Of a stretch of DNA of 59,902 nucleotides, positions 28,659 through 38,239 are shown in pieces. The notes under the pieces were generated by a model. It searched no databases. It was not told the DNA's origin and saw nothing but the letters and a program-made list of their open reading frames with translations. Origin of the DNA: Clostridia bacterium (GTDB lineage: Bacteria > Bacillota > Clostridia > Oscillospirales > Acutalibacteraceae); assembly GCA_017461235.1 (NCBI GenBank), contig JAFTYU010000035.1:1-59902 (forward strand). The letters run 5' to 3'. Each line of letters starts with the position of its first letter. Position 1 is the stretch's first letter. The translations under genes and the position numbers were made by a program.

Positions 28659-30087
28659 ATTTCCAATAATCCACATCGTGTGGTAAATCGATATTTTTTG
28701 CTTTAAACACGGGAACCTTACCCTGTTTTCGTTGTTTGTCGTAATCTTTAAGTGCTCTGAAAGCATATTTACCCAGAATTAATATTACGGGCATATTGAT
28801 TATTGTCATAGCGCCCATGAGAACATCCGCCACGTTCCACAACAAATCTGCACTGAGACCTGCGCCAACAAAAATCAACAAGGATGCAATGACATAATAA
28901 ATTCTCATAAACGTCTTGCTCGGGATCTTGCCCATAATAAAAATAATACATTTGTCAACGTAATAAAGGTTGCCGAGCAACGTGGTAAATGCAAACAAAA
29001 TCATTGCAACTGTAATAAATATTGGTCCGAACGCTCCTAAAGCACTACTCAATGCCGCCTGAACATAGGGAGCACCGGAAAGCTCCGCGGAAGGCTCTAC
29101 ACCGGAGCACATACACATAAACGCACTTGCAGAACAAACAAGAATTGTATCAATAAAAACGGAAAGAACCTGCACAAGACCCTGCTTAACGGGATGAGCA
29201 ACTTCTGCAGAAGCGGAAGCGTTTGGTGCAGAACCAACACCTGCTTCGTTACTGAAAAGACCGCGTTTTATACCGAACATTACGCAAGAACCGCTAAAAC
29301 CGCCAAAAATGGCTTCTATATTAAATGCCTCTGAAAAAATCGTTTTAAAAACGTCAGGCAAGACTTTAATATTAAGAGCAACAATAACGAGTGCCACAAG
29401 TATATATGCAACACCCATAACAGGCACAAGAAAGCTTGTAACCCTTATGATTCTTGAACCACCGCCGATTAAGCAGTAGCACACAATAGCGGCTATAATA
29501 AATCCTATTATCCACGGTGTTTTTTCAGCATCATAAAAACCATAGGATGAAAATGTTGACTGCAGGTTATATGAAGCGAGCATATTGAAGCCTATACCGT
29601 ATGTAAGAATAAGACAGACCGAAAAAATTATTGCAAGGGCCTTATTCTTAAGAGCACCCTGAATATAATATGCAGGCCCACCACAGCATCCCTCGGGTGT
29701 TCTCTTTTTATAAATCTGTGCAAGAGTACTTTCCACAAACGCAGATGCACTGCCTATAATTGCAATAAGCCACATCCAGAAAACCGATCCGAAACCACCC
29801 AGACACAAAGCTGTAGAGACTCCGATAATATTGCCTGTACCTACACGTGAGGCGGTAGAAACCATGAGTGCCTGAAAAGATGAAACACCCTTTCCGTCAG
29901 CAGGCTTTTCGGTCACACAGCGTATTTGCTCTTTAAAAAGCCTGAACTGCACAAACCTTGTACGGATAGTGAAATAAATACCGCCCACAACAAGAAGTAT
30001 AACCAAAATATAACTGTACAAAGCATCGGTTACCGACGTGGTCGCCGATTCAAATATTTCTAAAACTTTATGTGCCACACTAAACAC
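28657..30087 (-). CDS. Alanine/glycine:cation symporter (AGCS family)
   Basis: A membrane protein of up to 476 residues with 10-11 helices. AGCS signatures: TRFVQFRLFKEQIR after the first helix, ASRVGTGNIIGVSTALCLGG (the sodium-site loop), RGLFSNEAGVGSAPNASA, and TTLLGNLYYVDKC. It imports alanine or glycine with sodium. Two GTG starts are possible (30087 and 30078); AAGGGTG six bases before 30078 favours the shorter form. It follows the exonuclease-phosphatase gene with a gap of 2-11 bases. Confidence 0.93.
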   Translation of the reverse strand: MFSVAHKVLEIFESATTSVTDALYSYILVILLVVGGIYFTIRTRFVQFRLFKEQIRCVTEKPADGKGVSSFQALMVSTASRVGTGNIIGVSTALCLGGFGSVFWMWLIAIIGSASAFVESTLAQIYKKRTPEGCCGGPAYYIQGALKNKALAIIFSVCLILTYGIGFNMLASYNLQSTFSSYGFYDAEKTPWIIGFIIAAIVCYCLIGGGSRIIRVTSFLVPVMGVAYILVALVIVALNIKVLPDVFKTIFSEAFNIEAIFGGFSGSCVMFGIKRGLFSNEAGVGSAPNASASAEVAHPVKQGLVQVLSVFIDTILVCSASAFMCMCSGVEPSAELSGAPYVQAALSSALGAFGPIFITVAMILFAFTTLLGNLYYVDKCIIFIMGKIPSKTFMRIYYVIASLLIFVGAGLSADLLWNVADVLMGAMTIINMPVILILGKYAFRALKDYDKQRKQGKVPVFKAKNIDLPHDVDYWK

Positions 30088-30089
30088 CC

Positions 30090-30995
30090 TTATTTATTGA
30101 GAGAAAATTCTAAAACTATAGGACAATGGTCGCTGGAATATGTACCGTTGTGTATACCCGAAAGGACATTATAACTGTTGACCTTTATACCCTTTTCAGA
30201 GACCATAGAATAATCAATTCTTTTATATTTTTCAGGATTTCCCCAACCCTGATACGTATGCGAATCGGATGTGTTTTCTGTCGCATACTTCGCATCGTCA
30301 AAATTCTCGGTCACACTGATATATGTCTGAGAGCCTTCTTCTGCATTAAAGTCGCCCATAATTACGGAAGGCAGTGACCCGAACTCTGCAATTTTATCAA
30401 GAACAACTTTTATTCCGTTTATTCGTGCCTCATCGCTAACGTGACTGAGATGTGTGTTGAAAACAACAAAATCTTCCCCCGTGGTATTATCGCTTAAGAT
30501 AACGTAACTGCACACGCGGTTATATTGTGCGCCCCATGATTTACTCATAATCTCGGGAGTTTCTGAAAGCCAGAAAGAACCTTTATCAACCAATTTGTAA
30601 AGAGCTGTGTTGTAAAAAATCGGACAACCCTCCGAATTAAATGCATCGTCACGGTACGTAATAACCGAATCATATCCCTTTAAAGTATCGATAAGGTAGG
30701 CATAATGCCACTTGGTAGCCTCCTGGAAACCTATTATGCCTGGTTTTTCATTTTCTATATCGTCAATGATTAAATCGGCACGGTAGAACCAACTTTTTTT
30801 GCCTAAATCCGTGGGACTTATGCATCTTAAGTTGTAACTCATCATTTTTATGTTACCGTTATTTTCAACGTTAATCTCAACCTGCGTCCTGTTATCCTTA
30901 TAATGGGGATAATACCACACAAAACTGATACCAAACACTATAATAAGAGTCAATAAAACTGATATCAACGATATTACTGTTTTTCTCTTTTTCAT
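30090..30995 (-). CDS. Membrane-anchored endonuclease/exonuclease/phosphatase family protein
   Basis: A 301-residue protein. Residues 8-28 form one membrane helix, then the EEP domain: MSYNLRC (first strand Asn), GFQEAT (catalytic Glu), SDHCPIVLEF at the end (catalytic Asp-His) and VIMGDFNAEEG (Asp/Asn metal ligands). All conserved active-site positions are present. The family includes nucleases, sphingomyelinases and inositol phosphatases; the outside location suggests action on nucleic acid or phospholipid in the medium. The start overlaps the preceding lipoprotein stop by 4 bases. Confidence 0.85.
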   Translation of the reverse strand: MKKRKTVISLISVLLTLIIVFGISFVWYYPHYKDNRTQVEINVENNGNIKMMSYNLRCISPTDLGKKSWFYRADLIIDDIENEKPGIIGFQEATKWHYAYLIDTLKGYDSVITYRDDAFNSEGCPIFYNTALYKLVDKGSFWLSETPEIMSKSWGAQYNRVCSYVILSDNTTGEDFVVFNTHLSHVSDEARINGIKVVLDKIAEFGSLPSVIMGDFNAEEGSQTYISVTENFDDAKYATENTSDSHTYQGWGNPEKYKRIDYSMVSEKGIKVNSYNVLSGIHNGTYSSDHCPIVLEFSLNK

Positions 30996-31603
30996 TTTAT
31001 CTCCTGACTGAAATTGAAGCCTGTTCCGTTACACTTGGGACATTCAATCTTTTCTTCTTTTCCACCGCTTGTTTTTGGCTCTTCAACCGTGTACCCCCAA
31101 CCCTGACAGCTTACGCAAGAAAAATTTTGGTCTATTTCAGTTTGCAGGTCAATATCCGTATTAACTAATAAGCCTTCGTCGGTGTATGAAAACAGCTGAA
31201 GTCCCCAATAATAGTAATCAGGGTCACTTTCGCGAGTGACGTCAAAAGCGATGACAATAGCTCCTTTATATTCACCGAGCCATGTTCCTTCAACTTGGTA
31301 ATCACTTTCTGTGAACTGCTCTAAAATCATTTTTTCAAACTCATCAGAAGACTCAATAACGCAGGCTGCAACTTCTTCTGCGGTAGCAGAATTAATCATT
31401 TTTTCAGTCAACGTCTCTGCCATTTCAAGTTCTTCCTGATGTTTTTTCTCTTCAGGGGTGAGAATTTTCTGAGTTGTGCTCACTTCGCCGGCTTCTGTTG
31501 ATTTTTCTGTGTTATCGTTATTACCCTGCTTTACACCTGAACAGGATGACAACACAATAATGCAAGCTAAAATTAACGCTGAAAGCATACTGAATTTTTT
31601 CAT
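30992..31603 (-). CDS. Lipoprotein with DnaJ-like CxxCxGxG pairs
   Basis: A 203-residue lipoprotein: signal MKKFSMLSALILACIIVLSSC with the lipobox Cys at residue 21, then a Ser/Thr-rich linker. A helix with TEKMINSATAEEVAAC leads into a beta-rich domain. The C-terminus carries CVSCQGWG and CPKCNGTG, the two zinc half-sites of a DnaJ-type zinc finger, with a 20-residue spacer. Such a zinc ribbon on a surface lipoprotein is uncommon; it could mediate protein contacts. Preceded by AAAAGGTGATG and coupled to the next gene. Confidence 0.75.
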   Translation of the reverse strand: MKKFSMLSALILACIIVLSSCSGVKQGNNDNTEKSTEAGEVSTTQKILTPEEKKHQEELEMAETLTEKMINSATAEEVAACVIESSDEFEKMILEQFTESDYQVEGTWLGEYKGAIVIAFDVTRESDPDYYYWGLQLFSYTDEGLLVNTDIDLQTEIDQNFSCVSCQGWGYTVEEPKTSGGKEEKIECPKCNGTGFNFSQEIK

Positions 31604-31633
31604 AATAACATCACCTTTTTAATTGTACCACGG

Positions 31634-34600
31634 TTAAAAATCAGAAACCTGAAGCATACCGTAGGCATACCATTGACCTATTTTAAACATGGAATCGCCA
31701 CAGTAATGAGCTCCGTCATATTCACTATTTTCGTTGTTGTTTTCATATTTTGATTTACATGTTGATGTATCAATCCATATGGAGTTTGCGAGCTTGGTTG
31801 TTGAAGACGTGCTGTTCTGATACAGACCTGCAGATGTTTTCCCTATAATGTTTTTTGTTGTTGCCGCAGGAACGTACCATAGAGATGCATTATTCGTCTT
31901 ATGTGTATTTACAGTATCGGAATACACCCAGCCGTTATATGTCTGATCGGCGCTTAATAAAGGATTGTAGAAAGTATTACTGTTATATGCCGCAATACCT
32001 CCGTCAACAAATCCTATATGAGCATCAGCATCCCTTGACTCAAATGCCGAACGCACCTTGTTCACAAGGATATTCTGCAGATCCCCGTATTGGTTTGCCC
32101 AGGCCTCAAATCCGGAGTCACTTTCGCCCTGATGCCACATAAACGACCTGATATTGACATTGTCCGCACCATGCATTGCAGAAATCTCGTTAAGGGCGTT
32201 GTTCACATAGGCAATCATATTATCTGCAAGATAGCCGCCCAGGTCATTATAAATGTTCTCGGCATTGGATGCATTATTATAATTACTTTCGTATAACCAG
32301 TTACCGCCAAGGAACGTGCCTGCCGCGGTATATTTAATAATATACCATTTTTCATCTTTTGTTTCTTCGTTTGTAGCAAGATAGTAAGAAAGACCTACTT
32401 CAGGACCGAACCAGAGGTCTGCCTGACCGCCTATACCCAAACGGAAGGTTTCAAAGGCATTGTTGGAATAATACGTTCTCCAGTTCGACAAACCATCAGC
32501 ACTGTTAATGTTGTTGTATTTAATTTTTATGTTTGAAAAATCCGTATCCCCGACTGATGCTTTAACCGCATCAGTCAAAGGGCTTGCGCCGTAAGCATTG
32601 GATTGGCCGCAAAGGATAATGACGTTTGCTGTTTTTTCTTTTAGCTCCATTGTTTCCCTCATACTCAGATAAACAGGTGCAGTAGCTGTTATTTTCTGTT
32701 GTTTTAACATCTCAATATCTTTACTGTCAATAACTTCATCACCGTTTAAATCACACACATATTTCTGAATTGTGGAAAGACCTCTTGTATTATTAATTGC
32801 CTTTTCCACAGCGCTGATATCATCGGCAGTAAAGGGCACTCCGTCAAAATCGAAGTCACCTTTAAGATAAACGCTCATATTTATCTGATGACCGTTAACC
32901 AATTTTTCGAGAAGTGAACAGTCGATAACATCCAATGCTCCGTCACCGTCAATATCGGCATTGTAATAATCCGAATCACTAAAAGCATCGCCTGAAAGCA
33001 CCATATTTACAAGCTGCTGATAGTCGTTTGAATCTATAACCTCATCTTCAACAATGTCACCGATATCAACCAAAGAGTAGGCCGCATTTTCGGATGCAAT
33101 TACTTTATATTCACCGCTTTTATCAAACACGGGGCAAGATCCCTGAGCATTGGTTTTCTGTCCCCAAAGCTGTTCTGTAGTTGCACTCTGCAACAAATAT
33201 GCTACTTCGCCCGATGCAAATTCTTCTATAGTTTTGCAGATTGAAGTGCCGGCAGCATCTGCGGTTGTACTGCCTTTTGCGGCATTACCACTACCGTTCT
33301 GTGAAACGCCAGAGCCGTCTTTTGCACAATCAGCAAGGTAATAGCAACCGGAAAGCTTTGTTGAAGATGTAGCATAACCGGCAAAACCGCCGCAATAATT
33401 GTTAACTGCACTTGCAACGCCTGCATTGTAGCAATTCTTAACCGTACCGCTTGTGTAGCCAACTGCACCGCCAATATATGAATTACCCGATGCAACAGTA
33501 CAATATGTATAACAGTTTTCGATAGCGCCTGCATTATGACCGCAAAGACCGCCTATATATTCGTTACCGCTGAAATAGGAATTGTCAACACCTGTTTTTT
33601 CTACAGTTGCACCTGAACCCATGTAACCGAACAATCCGGCATAAGACTTCGTGGAATCATTTATATACAAACCGTTAACGGTGTAACCCTGACCGTCAAA
33701 CATACCATTATATTGGTATGTGGCGTTACCTATGGGCTCCCACACTCTTAAATCTGATTTGCTTGCGTTGAGCATTCCGTAAGAAGATAACACATCTGTA
33801 TTGTCTGTAATATCGCAAAGAAGGACGGCATTTGCGCTGTTATCCCCTGCGTTTACATTAGCGCTGAACCAATGAAGTTCGCCTGCGTTTGAAATCTCAT
33901 AAACATTGTCCTTGGTACCGTCGTTGTTGAGATCATATTTATCTGTTGTAAGAGCAGGAACCTGATATTTACCGCAATTGTTACAAAAACCGTTAGTATA
34001 ACCTACGTTACACGGGTCTGCAGGGTTTGTAGCAACTGCTTTGAAATTGTTTCTTATAGTATCAACATTACCTGTTGTAATGTAGTAAGCGTAAGAATAG
34101 GGACTGTAACTCTTGAATGTAAAGGTATCAACCGCCGCGATGTAAGATGTGGGACTCTCCGTTGCGGGTGAAACCGTTGTAGAAAGGTTTCTGTTGAAAA
34201 CACCTGTAAACATATTTGTCTGACCGGGGCAGTAAAGACCGATGCCGAAGCTGTCTGCATCGTCACCGATATATGCCGCCCAGTTTTCGTTACAGTAGAA
34301 GTTCTGGTTGGCACCTTCAGTATCACCCCAGAAAACGAGAGAGCTTTCAGTAGTCTTTGTGTTACTGTCAGACCAGGGTTCACCGCCTGAATAATAAACG
34401 AATGTGTTGAGGGGCTCTACGCAATAGAAGGCAGGAAGCTCCTGTGTGGTAGTTGCCGAAGGATAGCCTGAATAGTCAACGAATCTGCAGGTTGCTCTCA
34501 TCAGACCGTCTTCAAGAGTGTACCATGCTTCCATATAAGAAGGTGTAATGTGCTCTGCGGTTTTACCCCAGTCAAGAGGGCGGCATTTAACGTAAATTTC

Positions 34601-36301
34601 ATTGTCTGTTACTTTCAGGTCAACGATTTTACTTGCCTCGTTGTGAACGTTACCACCCTGAACCGGGTTATAGTTCCACGGAACACCGTTATAATCACCG
34701 GGCTCGTAAGGATATGAGCCTGTACCGTAATATGACTGCTGAACAAGTCGTCCTGTATCGTTACAGTTGATAAGGTTAACGTTACTACTTGTATTGTAAC
34801 GCCATGAAGACGTACCGACCTTTGATTTAAAGTCAACCTCGGTTATTTTGGAAGTACCGTATTTGCTTACGGATGACATAACTCCATTAGTTAAATCTTC
34901 AAGGTAAGTAAGGGCGCCGCCCCAATGCAAATCAATACCTATTTTGTAATCCGTGCTTGAAAGATAAACCATATTATCGGGAATGGTAGCATTGGATGTT
35001 GTAACCGATTTCAGAGAGAAATCCATAAAGTCAACATCAAGACCTGTGAAAGATATTGAAGTTATCTGTGTCTGTGTTGTGCCGTCAAGGAAACCGTCAA
35101 TATAACCTTCAAAAACTCCGTCTTCGGACGGCTCAAGGAAAAACTCCTCGGCTGTTTCACCCATAAGCATTATTCCCTTTACATATGCATCAGAAGAATA
35201 ATGTATTTCATAGCGGTTGAAGGCGGAAACAGTTTTGCCGAACGTGTATTTATAATTAGCCGTGGGAACAGTAATTGCACTGCCGTTAACAGTAACCGAA
35301 ACATTCTCGGATTCCTTTACGTTTACGGTGAATTCAGCAGATTTGTCACCATAAGTAACTGTTATAGTCTGAGCTCCTGTTGTTTCAAGAACCTGTGGTG
35401 AACAATAGAAGCCGGATTCAAGAATTTCGGTAGTGCCGTCAGGATATTTAACAGAAATGGCAAGACCGCTCGTATTAAGCTTTTCGCCCAGACAGTAGTT
35501 AAGCTTATGGGGTAGGGAAGCAATTTCCAGCTCACCCAACAAAAGCGGTTCCCATTTTGAATACAAGCTATAACTGCTTGATGCAATATCGGTATCTTCA
35601 GTAATTCTGTCACCTGTGCCGTCAGGACCTGTGTACCATCCTGCAAAAACAAGCCCATCTCTTTCGGGTTGCGGAAGTGTACCATAAGTACCGCCCGAAG
35701 AATATGTATATGTCTTTCTGAAAACGATGTTTTGTGAATATTCATAAACTTCCGATTCACAAATTCTTATATCGGAAACCGTTGCATAGCTTCCTGTGGT
35801 GTTATTATCAAATCTTATCTGAATAAACGCCGCATTTGACGGTGTGGTAAAACTCCACATGTTATGACCGTATTGGGTCGCTAAGGCACTTTCGTGAGAA
35901 ATAAACGTATCCAAAGAATCAAAATAGAAAACAAAGGACTCAAAATTTGTAACAGTTCCGTTTGCGTTGTATTCAAAGATGTAAGTTGTATCGGGTTCAA
36001 CGGGCATAGAATAATAGCCTGTGTTTGAACCCATTGAGTGAGCGGTATATATCTCACTCGTAGAATCATTCGTAAGAGTAAAACTACCCGCAGAAATATC
36101 GTGGGTTATTGTGCCCCCTGTAAGATTCGGACTTATAACGCCTGAATTTACATGGTTTGCCCATTGCTCAAAAACAAACAGATTGTCGAACGCAAGTTCA
36201 TAAACATCTGACGCCGCAAAAGCAACGGGATTCAAAAAGCTTATTGCAAGTAAAATTGTACTGATTAATATTACAGCAATCTTTTTCAGGATTTTTTTCA
36301 T
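31634..36301 (-). CDS. Large secreted multidomain SASA-type carbohydrate esterase with dockerin repeats
   Basis: A 1555-residue protein. In order: signal peptide (1-29, ending PVAFAA); a carbohydrate-binding-like beta domain (about 30-190); one InlB-type repeat (PERDGLVFAGWYTGPDGTG); an Ig-like domain (GLAISVKYPDGTTEI); an unassigned region of about 350 residues with SLVFWGDTEGANQNF; GLUG-type repeats (about 850-1010; FDGQGYTVNGLYI, GGLCGHNAGAIENCY); dockerin-like calcium loops (DIDGDGALDVIDC, DFDFDGVPFTADD, DLNGDEVIDSKDI); and a C-terminal SASA/CE esterase with VIILCGQSNAYG (nucleophile Ser) and MWHQGESDSG. It probably deacetylates plant or host glycans at the cell surface and may join a cohesin scaffold. 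Confidence 0.85.
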   Translation of the reverse strand: MKKILKKIAVILISTILLAISFLNPVAFAASDVYELAFDNLFVFEQWANHVNSGVISPNLTGGTITHDISAGSFTLTNDSTSEIYTAHSMGSNTGYYSMPVEPDTTYIFEYNANGTVTNFESFVFYFDSLDTFISHESALATQYGHNMWSFTTPSNAAFIQIRFDNNTTGSYATVSDIRICESEVYEYSQNIVFRKTYTYSSGGTYGTLPQPERDGLVFAGWYTGPDGTGDRITEDTDIASSSYSLYSKWEPLLLGELEIASLPHKLNYCLGEKLNTSGLAISVKYPDGTTEILESGFYCSPQVLETTGAQTITVTYGDKSAEFTVNVKESENVSVTVNGSAITVPTANYKYTFGKTVSAFNRYEIHYSSDAYVKGIMLMGETAEEFFLEPSEDGVFEGYIDGFLDGTTQTQITSISFTGLDVDFMDFSLKSVTTSNATIPDNMVYLSSTDYKIGIDLHWGGALTYLEDLTNGVMSSVSKYGTSKITEVDFKSKVGTSSWRYNTSSNVNLINCNDTGRLVQQSYYGTGSYPYEPGDYNGVPWNYNPVQGGNVHNEASKIVDLKVTDNEIYVKCRPLDWGKTAEHITPSYMEAWYTLEDGLMRATCRFVDYSGYPSATTTQELPAFYCVEPLNTFVYYSGGEPWSDSNTKTTESSLVFWGDTEGANQNFYCNENWAAYIGDDADSFGIGLYCPGQTNMFTGVFNRNLSTTVSPATESPTSYIAAVDTFTFKSYSPYSYAYYITTGNVDTIRNNFKAVATNPADPCNVGYTNGFCNNCGKYQVPALTTDKYDLNNDGTKDNVYEISNAGELHWFSANVNAGDNSANAVLLCDITDNTDVLSSYGMLNASKSDLRVWEPIGNATYQYNGMFDGQGYTVNGLYINDSTKSYAGLFGYMGSGATVEKTGVDNSYFSGNEYIGGLCGHNAGAIENCYTYCTVASGNSYIGGAVGYTSGTVKNCYNAGVASAVNNYCGGFAGYATSSTKLSGCYYLADCAKDGSGVSQNGSGNAAKGSTTADAAGTSICKTIEEFASGEVAYLLQSATTEQLWGQKTNAQGSCPVFDKSGEYKVIASENAAYSLVDIGDIVEDEVIDSNDYQQLVNMVLSGDAFSDSDYYNADIDGDGALDVIDCSLLEKLVNGHQINMSVYLKGDFDFDGVPFTADDISAVEKAINNTRGLSTIQKYVCDLNGDEVIDSKDIEMLKQQKITATAPVYLSMRETMELKEKTANVIILCGQSNAYGASPLTDAVKASVGDTDFSNIKIKYNNINSADGLSNWRTYYSNNAFETFRLGIGGQADLWFGPEVGLSYYLATNEETKDEKWYIIKYTAAGTFLGGNWLYESNYNNASNAENIYNDLGGYLADNMIAYVNNALNEISAMHGADNVNIRSFMWHQGESDSGFEAWANQYGDLQNILVNKVRSAFESRDADAHIGFVDGGIAAYNSNTFYNPLLSADQTYNGWVYSDTVNTHKTNNASLWYVPAATTKNIIGKTSAGLYQNSTSSTTKLANSIWIDTSTCKSKYENNNENSEYDGAHYCGDSMFKIGQWYAYGMLQVSDF

Positions 36302-36500
36302 ATAAAACCGCCCTTTTCAATCTTTGCGCATACCAATGTTATTTTACTATATAAGAGAAAATATTGCAATATGTGATTTCAGGGCATGTCCCGGTACGGC
36401 AGCTTAAATTTTTTATCATCTGAAATCCATATTTTAATTCTTTAATTGAACTTTTTATATTAAAATCACAGCAATAATTTTAAAAAATCGTATGGAAAGT

Positions 36501-36529
36501 TTGAAAAAACATTTCAAATATGATATAAT
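36501..36529 (+). promoter_or_regulatory. Consensus promoter of the DUF2798 gene
   Basis: TTGAAA (36501-36506), 17-base spacer, TATAAT (36524-36529). The predicted start near 36536 gives a 110-base leader that includes the structured element. The rest of the gap 36302-36500 is AT-rich and shows nothing else. Confidence 0.88.
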
Positions 36530-36556
36530 ATACAAAAATAAATATAGAAATAAACG

Positions 36557-36621
36557 ACACATGTAGCATCTCAGGATGTGTAAATCTGATTACGGTACGG
36601 ATTTGCAGGCATGTGTTTTTT
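36557..36621 (+). promoter_or_regulatory. Structured leader: three-way junction closed by a terminator-like stem
   Basis: P1 (ACACATG 36557-36563 with CATGTGT 36610-36616) encloses P2 (36567-36570/36575-36578, TCAG loop) and P3 (36582-36588/36598-36604, one G-T pair, 9-base loop), followed directly by a T-run (36616-36621). The ribosome binding site lies 12 bases further on. The layout fits a riboswitch or attenuator, but it does not match any aptamer consensus that I can recall. Confidence 0.5.
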
Positions 36622-36645
36622 GTTTTGCCAAAAAGGAGATTTATT

Positions 36646-37230
36646 ATGCCAAGAAATCAATTTCAAAGAATGGTTTTTGCTTTCATAACTGTTGTAATTA
36701 CCGTTCACGCTTATGTATTTTACAGTCTTTATGTTATTCACGGTGAAATGTTTATGCAAATCACGGGTGAAAGCGGAGTTATTGCCGCAATCAACAAAAT
36801 GGGAGGCGTTCCCGTTTTTGGTACACCTGTTCCTATATGGGCAGTTGTGGTTATTGAGTTTGTACTTGCCTACACTCTTGAGAACCTTCTTGGGTCGCCG
36901 CTCTCTTTCAAGCTTGCTTGTAAAAATTTCGACCCCCGCACAACCCATCCTGTTCTTTTCGAAACAGCAATTATCTGTGCAACAGTCGGAATTATGTGCC
37001 CCGTTATGAGCTTTATCGCTGCATTCCTTTATTATAACTATCAGGCAGGCTTCAATATGTGGACGCTTCTTGCAGATTGGCTCAAGCTCGTATGCTTCAA
37101 CTTCCCGTTTGCATTCTTCACACAGCTTTTCTTCATTCAGCCTGCCGTAAGAAAGATATTCAAAACAATCTTTGCTAAAGATATTAAAAACAGAGTGAAG
37201 CTTGAAGAAAAATCTTCTGTAAACAACTGA
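36646..37230 (+). CDS. DUF2798 membrane protein
   Basis: A 194-residue protein with AAAAGGAG before the ATG at 36646. It opens with MPRNQFQRMVFAFITVVITV, the typical DUF2798 N-terminus, continues with HAYVFYSLYVIHG and has four to five helices; two DUF2798-like units appear (about residues 5-75 and 95-180, second unit with VMSFIAAFLYY). The family has no known biochemical role. It has its own promoter, a structured leader and its own terminator, so it is a one-gene regulated unit. Confidence 0.8.
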   Translation: MPRNQFQRMVFAFITVVITVHAYVFYSLYVIHGEMFMQITGESGVIAAINKMGGVPVFGTPVPIWAVVVIEFVLAYTLENLLGSPLSFKLACKNFDPRTTHPVLFETAIICATVGIMCPVMSFIAAFLYYNYQAGFNMWTLLADWLKLVCFNFPFAFFTQLFFIQPAVRKIFKTIFAKDIKNRVKLEEKSSVNN

Positions 37231-37242
37231 AAAAGATAGCTT

Positions 37243-37278
37243 AAACGGAGACTCTTCATAAAAAACCAGTCTCCGTTT
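37243..37278 (+). terminator. Terminator of the DUF2798 gene
   Basis: An 11-bp stem (37243-37253 with 37268-37278) with a 14-base loop and a short T-run, 13 bases past the stop. Confidence 0.8.
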
Positions 37279-37444
37279 TACTATATTCATACACCCGATT
37301 GAATTTCAGGATTGATAACATCGGTGATACGCTATTAAGAATTGTTAATGGTGAGTATAAGAAAAAATAAATATCAAAACCATTTCATATAATTCTAAGC
37401 ACAAAGCCAAATGTGATAATAATTTTGACGAAAGGACCTCAAAT

Positions 37445-37729
37445 ATGTATAAACCTAAACCAATTGATACAAAAGATATTAAACTTCCGGAAGAGCTTCT
37501 CGCTCTGACTGAAAAAATTGCTGAAAACGTTCATGATGTGTGGGCACAGGGACGAATTTCCGATGGATGGACGTACGGAGAAATTAAAGATCCCGGGAAG
37601 AAAACGACGCCGCTTCTCATACCTTATGATGAATTACCTGACAGTGAAAAAGCGTATGACCGTAATACTGCCTTAGAAACGTTGAAGCTGATTGTTAAAC
37701 TGGGTTATTCAATCAAAAAATCTGAATAA
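37445..37729 (+). CDS. Stand-alone RyR-domain protein
   Basis: A 94-residue protein that is essentially one RyR domain: YKPKPIDTKDIKLPEELLAL, then ENVHDVWAQGRISDGWTYGE, LIPYDELPDSEKAYDRNTA and TLKLIVKLGY, all hallmark segments of the repeats first named in ryanodine receptors. Bacterial copies are small soluble proteins of unknown role, sometimes near defence or phage genes. GAAAGGACC precedes the start. It is not obviously co-transcribed with its neighbours and marks the left edge of the accessory region. Confidence 0.88.
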   Translation: MYKPKPIDTKDIKLPEELLALTEKIAENVHDVWAQGRISDGWTYGEIKDPGKKTTPLLIPYDELPDSEKAYDRNTALETLKLIVKLGYSIKKSE

Positions 37730-37988
37730 ACCCCTTCCTGTTCTACATTTAATCATATGATATACTTCAATCATTGAAAGACAAAAGAGATATACCGTAC
37801 AAAAAATGTAAAATTGTCCAAAACAACGACTCCGTGCAAAAGTAACTACTAATGGCAACATATACTTTTTTGAGCCGTAGTATTACAATTTCATTAAACT
37901 ATTTTACAAAAAACATTAAAACCACTATGTGAGGAATTTTTTGTAAACAAAAATGACAATCAGTTCTACAATTAAATAATTTTCATTT

Positions 37989-38025
37989 AAGAGAACCGGA
38001 TTTCTTGCTCCGGTTCTCTTTTTTT
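37989..38025 (+). terminator. Orphan rho-independent terminator
   Basis: A 12-bp stem (37989-38000 with 38009-38020, 8-base loop) followed by at least five T. It is 260 bases past the RyR stop, so it may end a separate small RNA. Confidence 0.8.
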
Positions 38026-38102
38026 CTCCCCCCCTCAAAGCGGCTTTTTTAAATCGTGGTATATATAATATATCGATTACGAGAAATGACGGAGAACACA
38101 TT

Positions 38103-38239
38103 ATGGTTGAAATGCCCGAACTTATGAAATCTTATAAAGAAACAATGTTGGCGAAGGGATAATCATATCGGCAACAGATTCCGGATAAACAAAGATACTT
38201 GAAATTAAATTTGAAGATGTCGGTGTTGAAAATATATAG
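38103..38239 (+). pseudogene. Degraded short gene fragment
   Basis: An ATG at 38103 reads MVEMPELMKSYKETMLAKG and stops. In the next frame the text continues as IISATDSG, stop, then TKILEIKFEDVGVENI, stop. The three pieces look like one former protein broken by a frameshift and a nonsense codon. The parent family is not recognised. Confidence 0.35.

Noticed and set aside
36557-36621. Known riboswitch classes for the DUF2798 leader
   Set aside because: Compared from memory with purine, preQ1, THF, fluoride, guanidine, c-di-GMP and TPP consensus features; none fits, so no class is named.
36571-37290. 239-residue open frame on the minus strand opposite the DUF2798 gene
   Set aside because: Shadow frame; composition is Cys/Asn/Lys-rich and there is no start signal, whereas the plus-strand gene is well supported.
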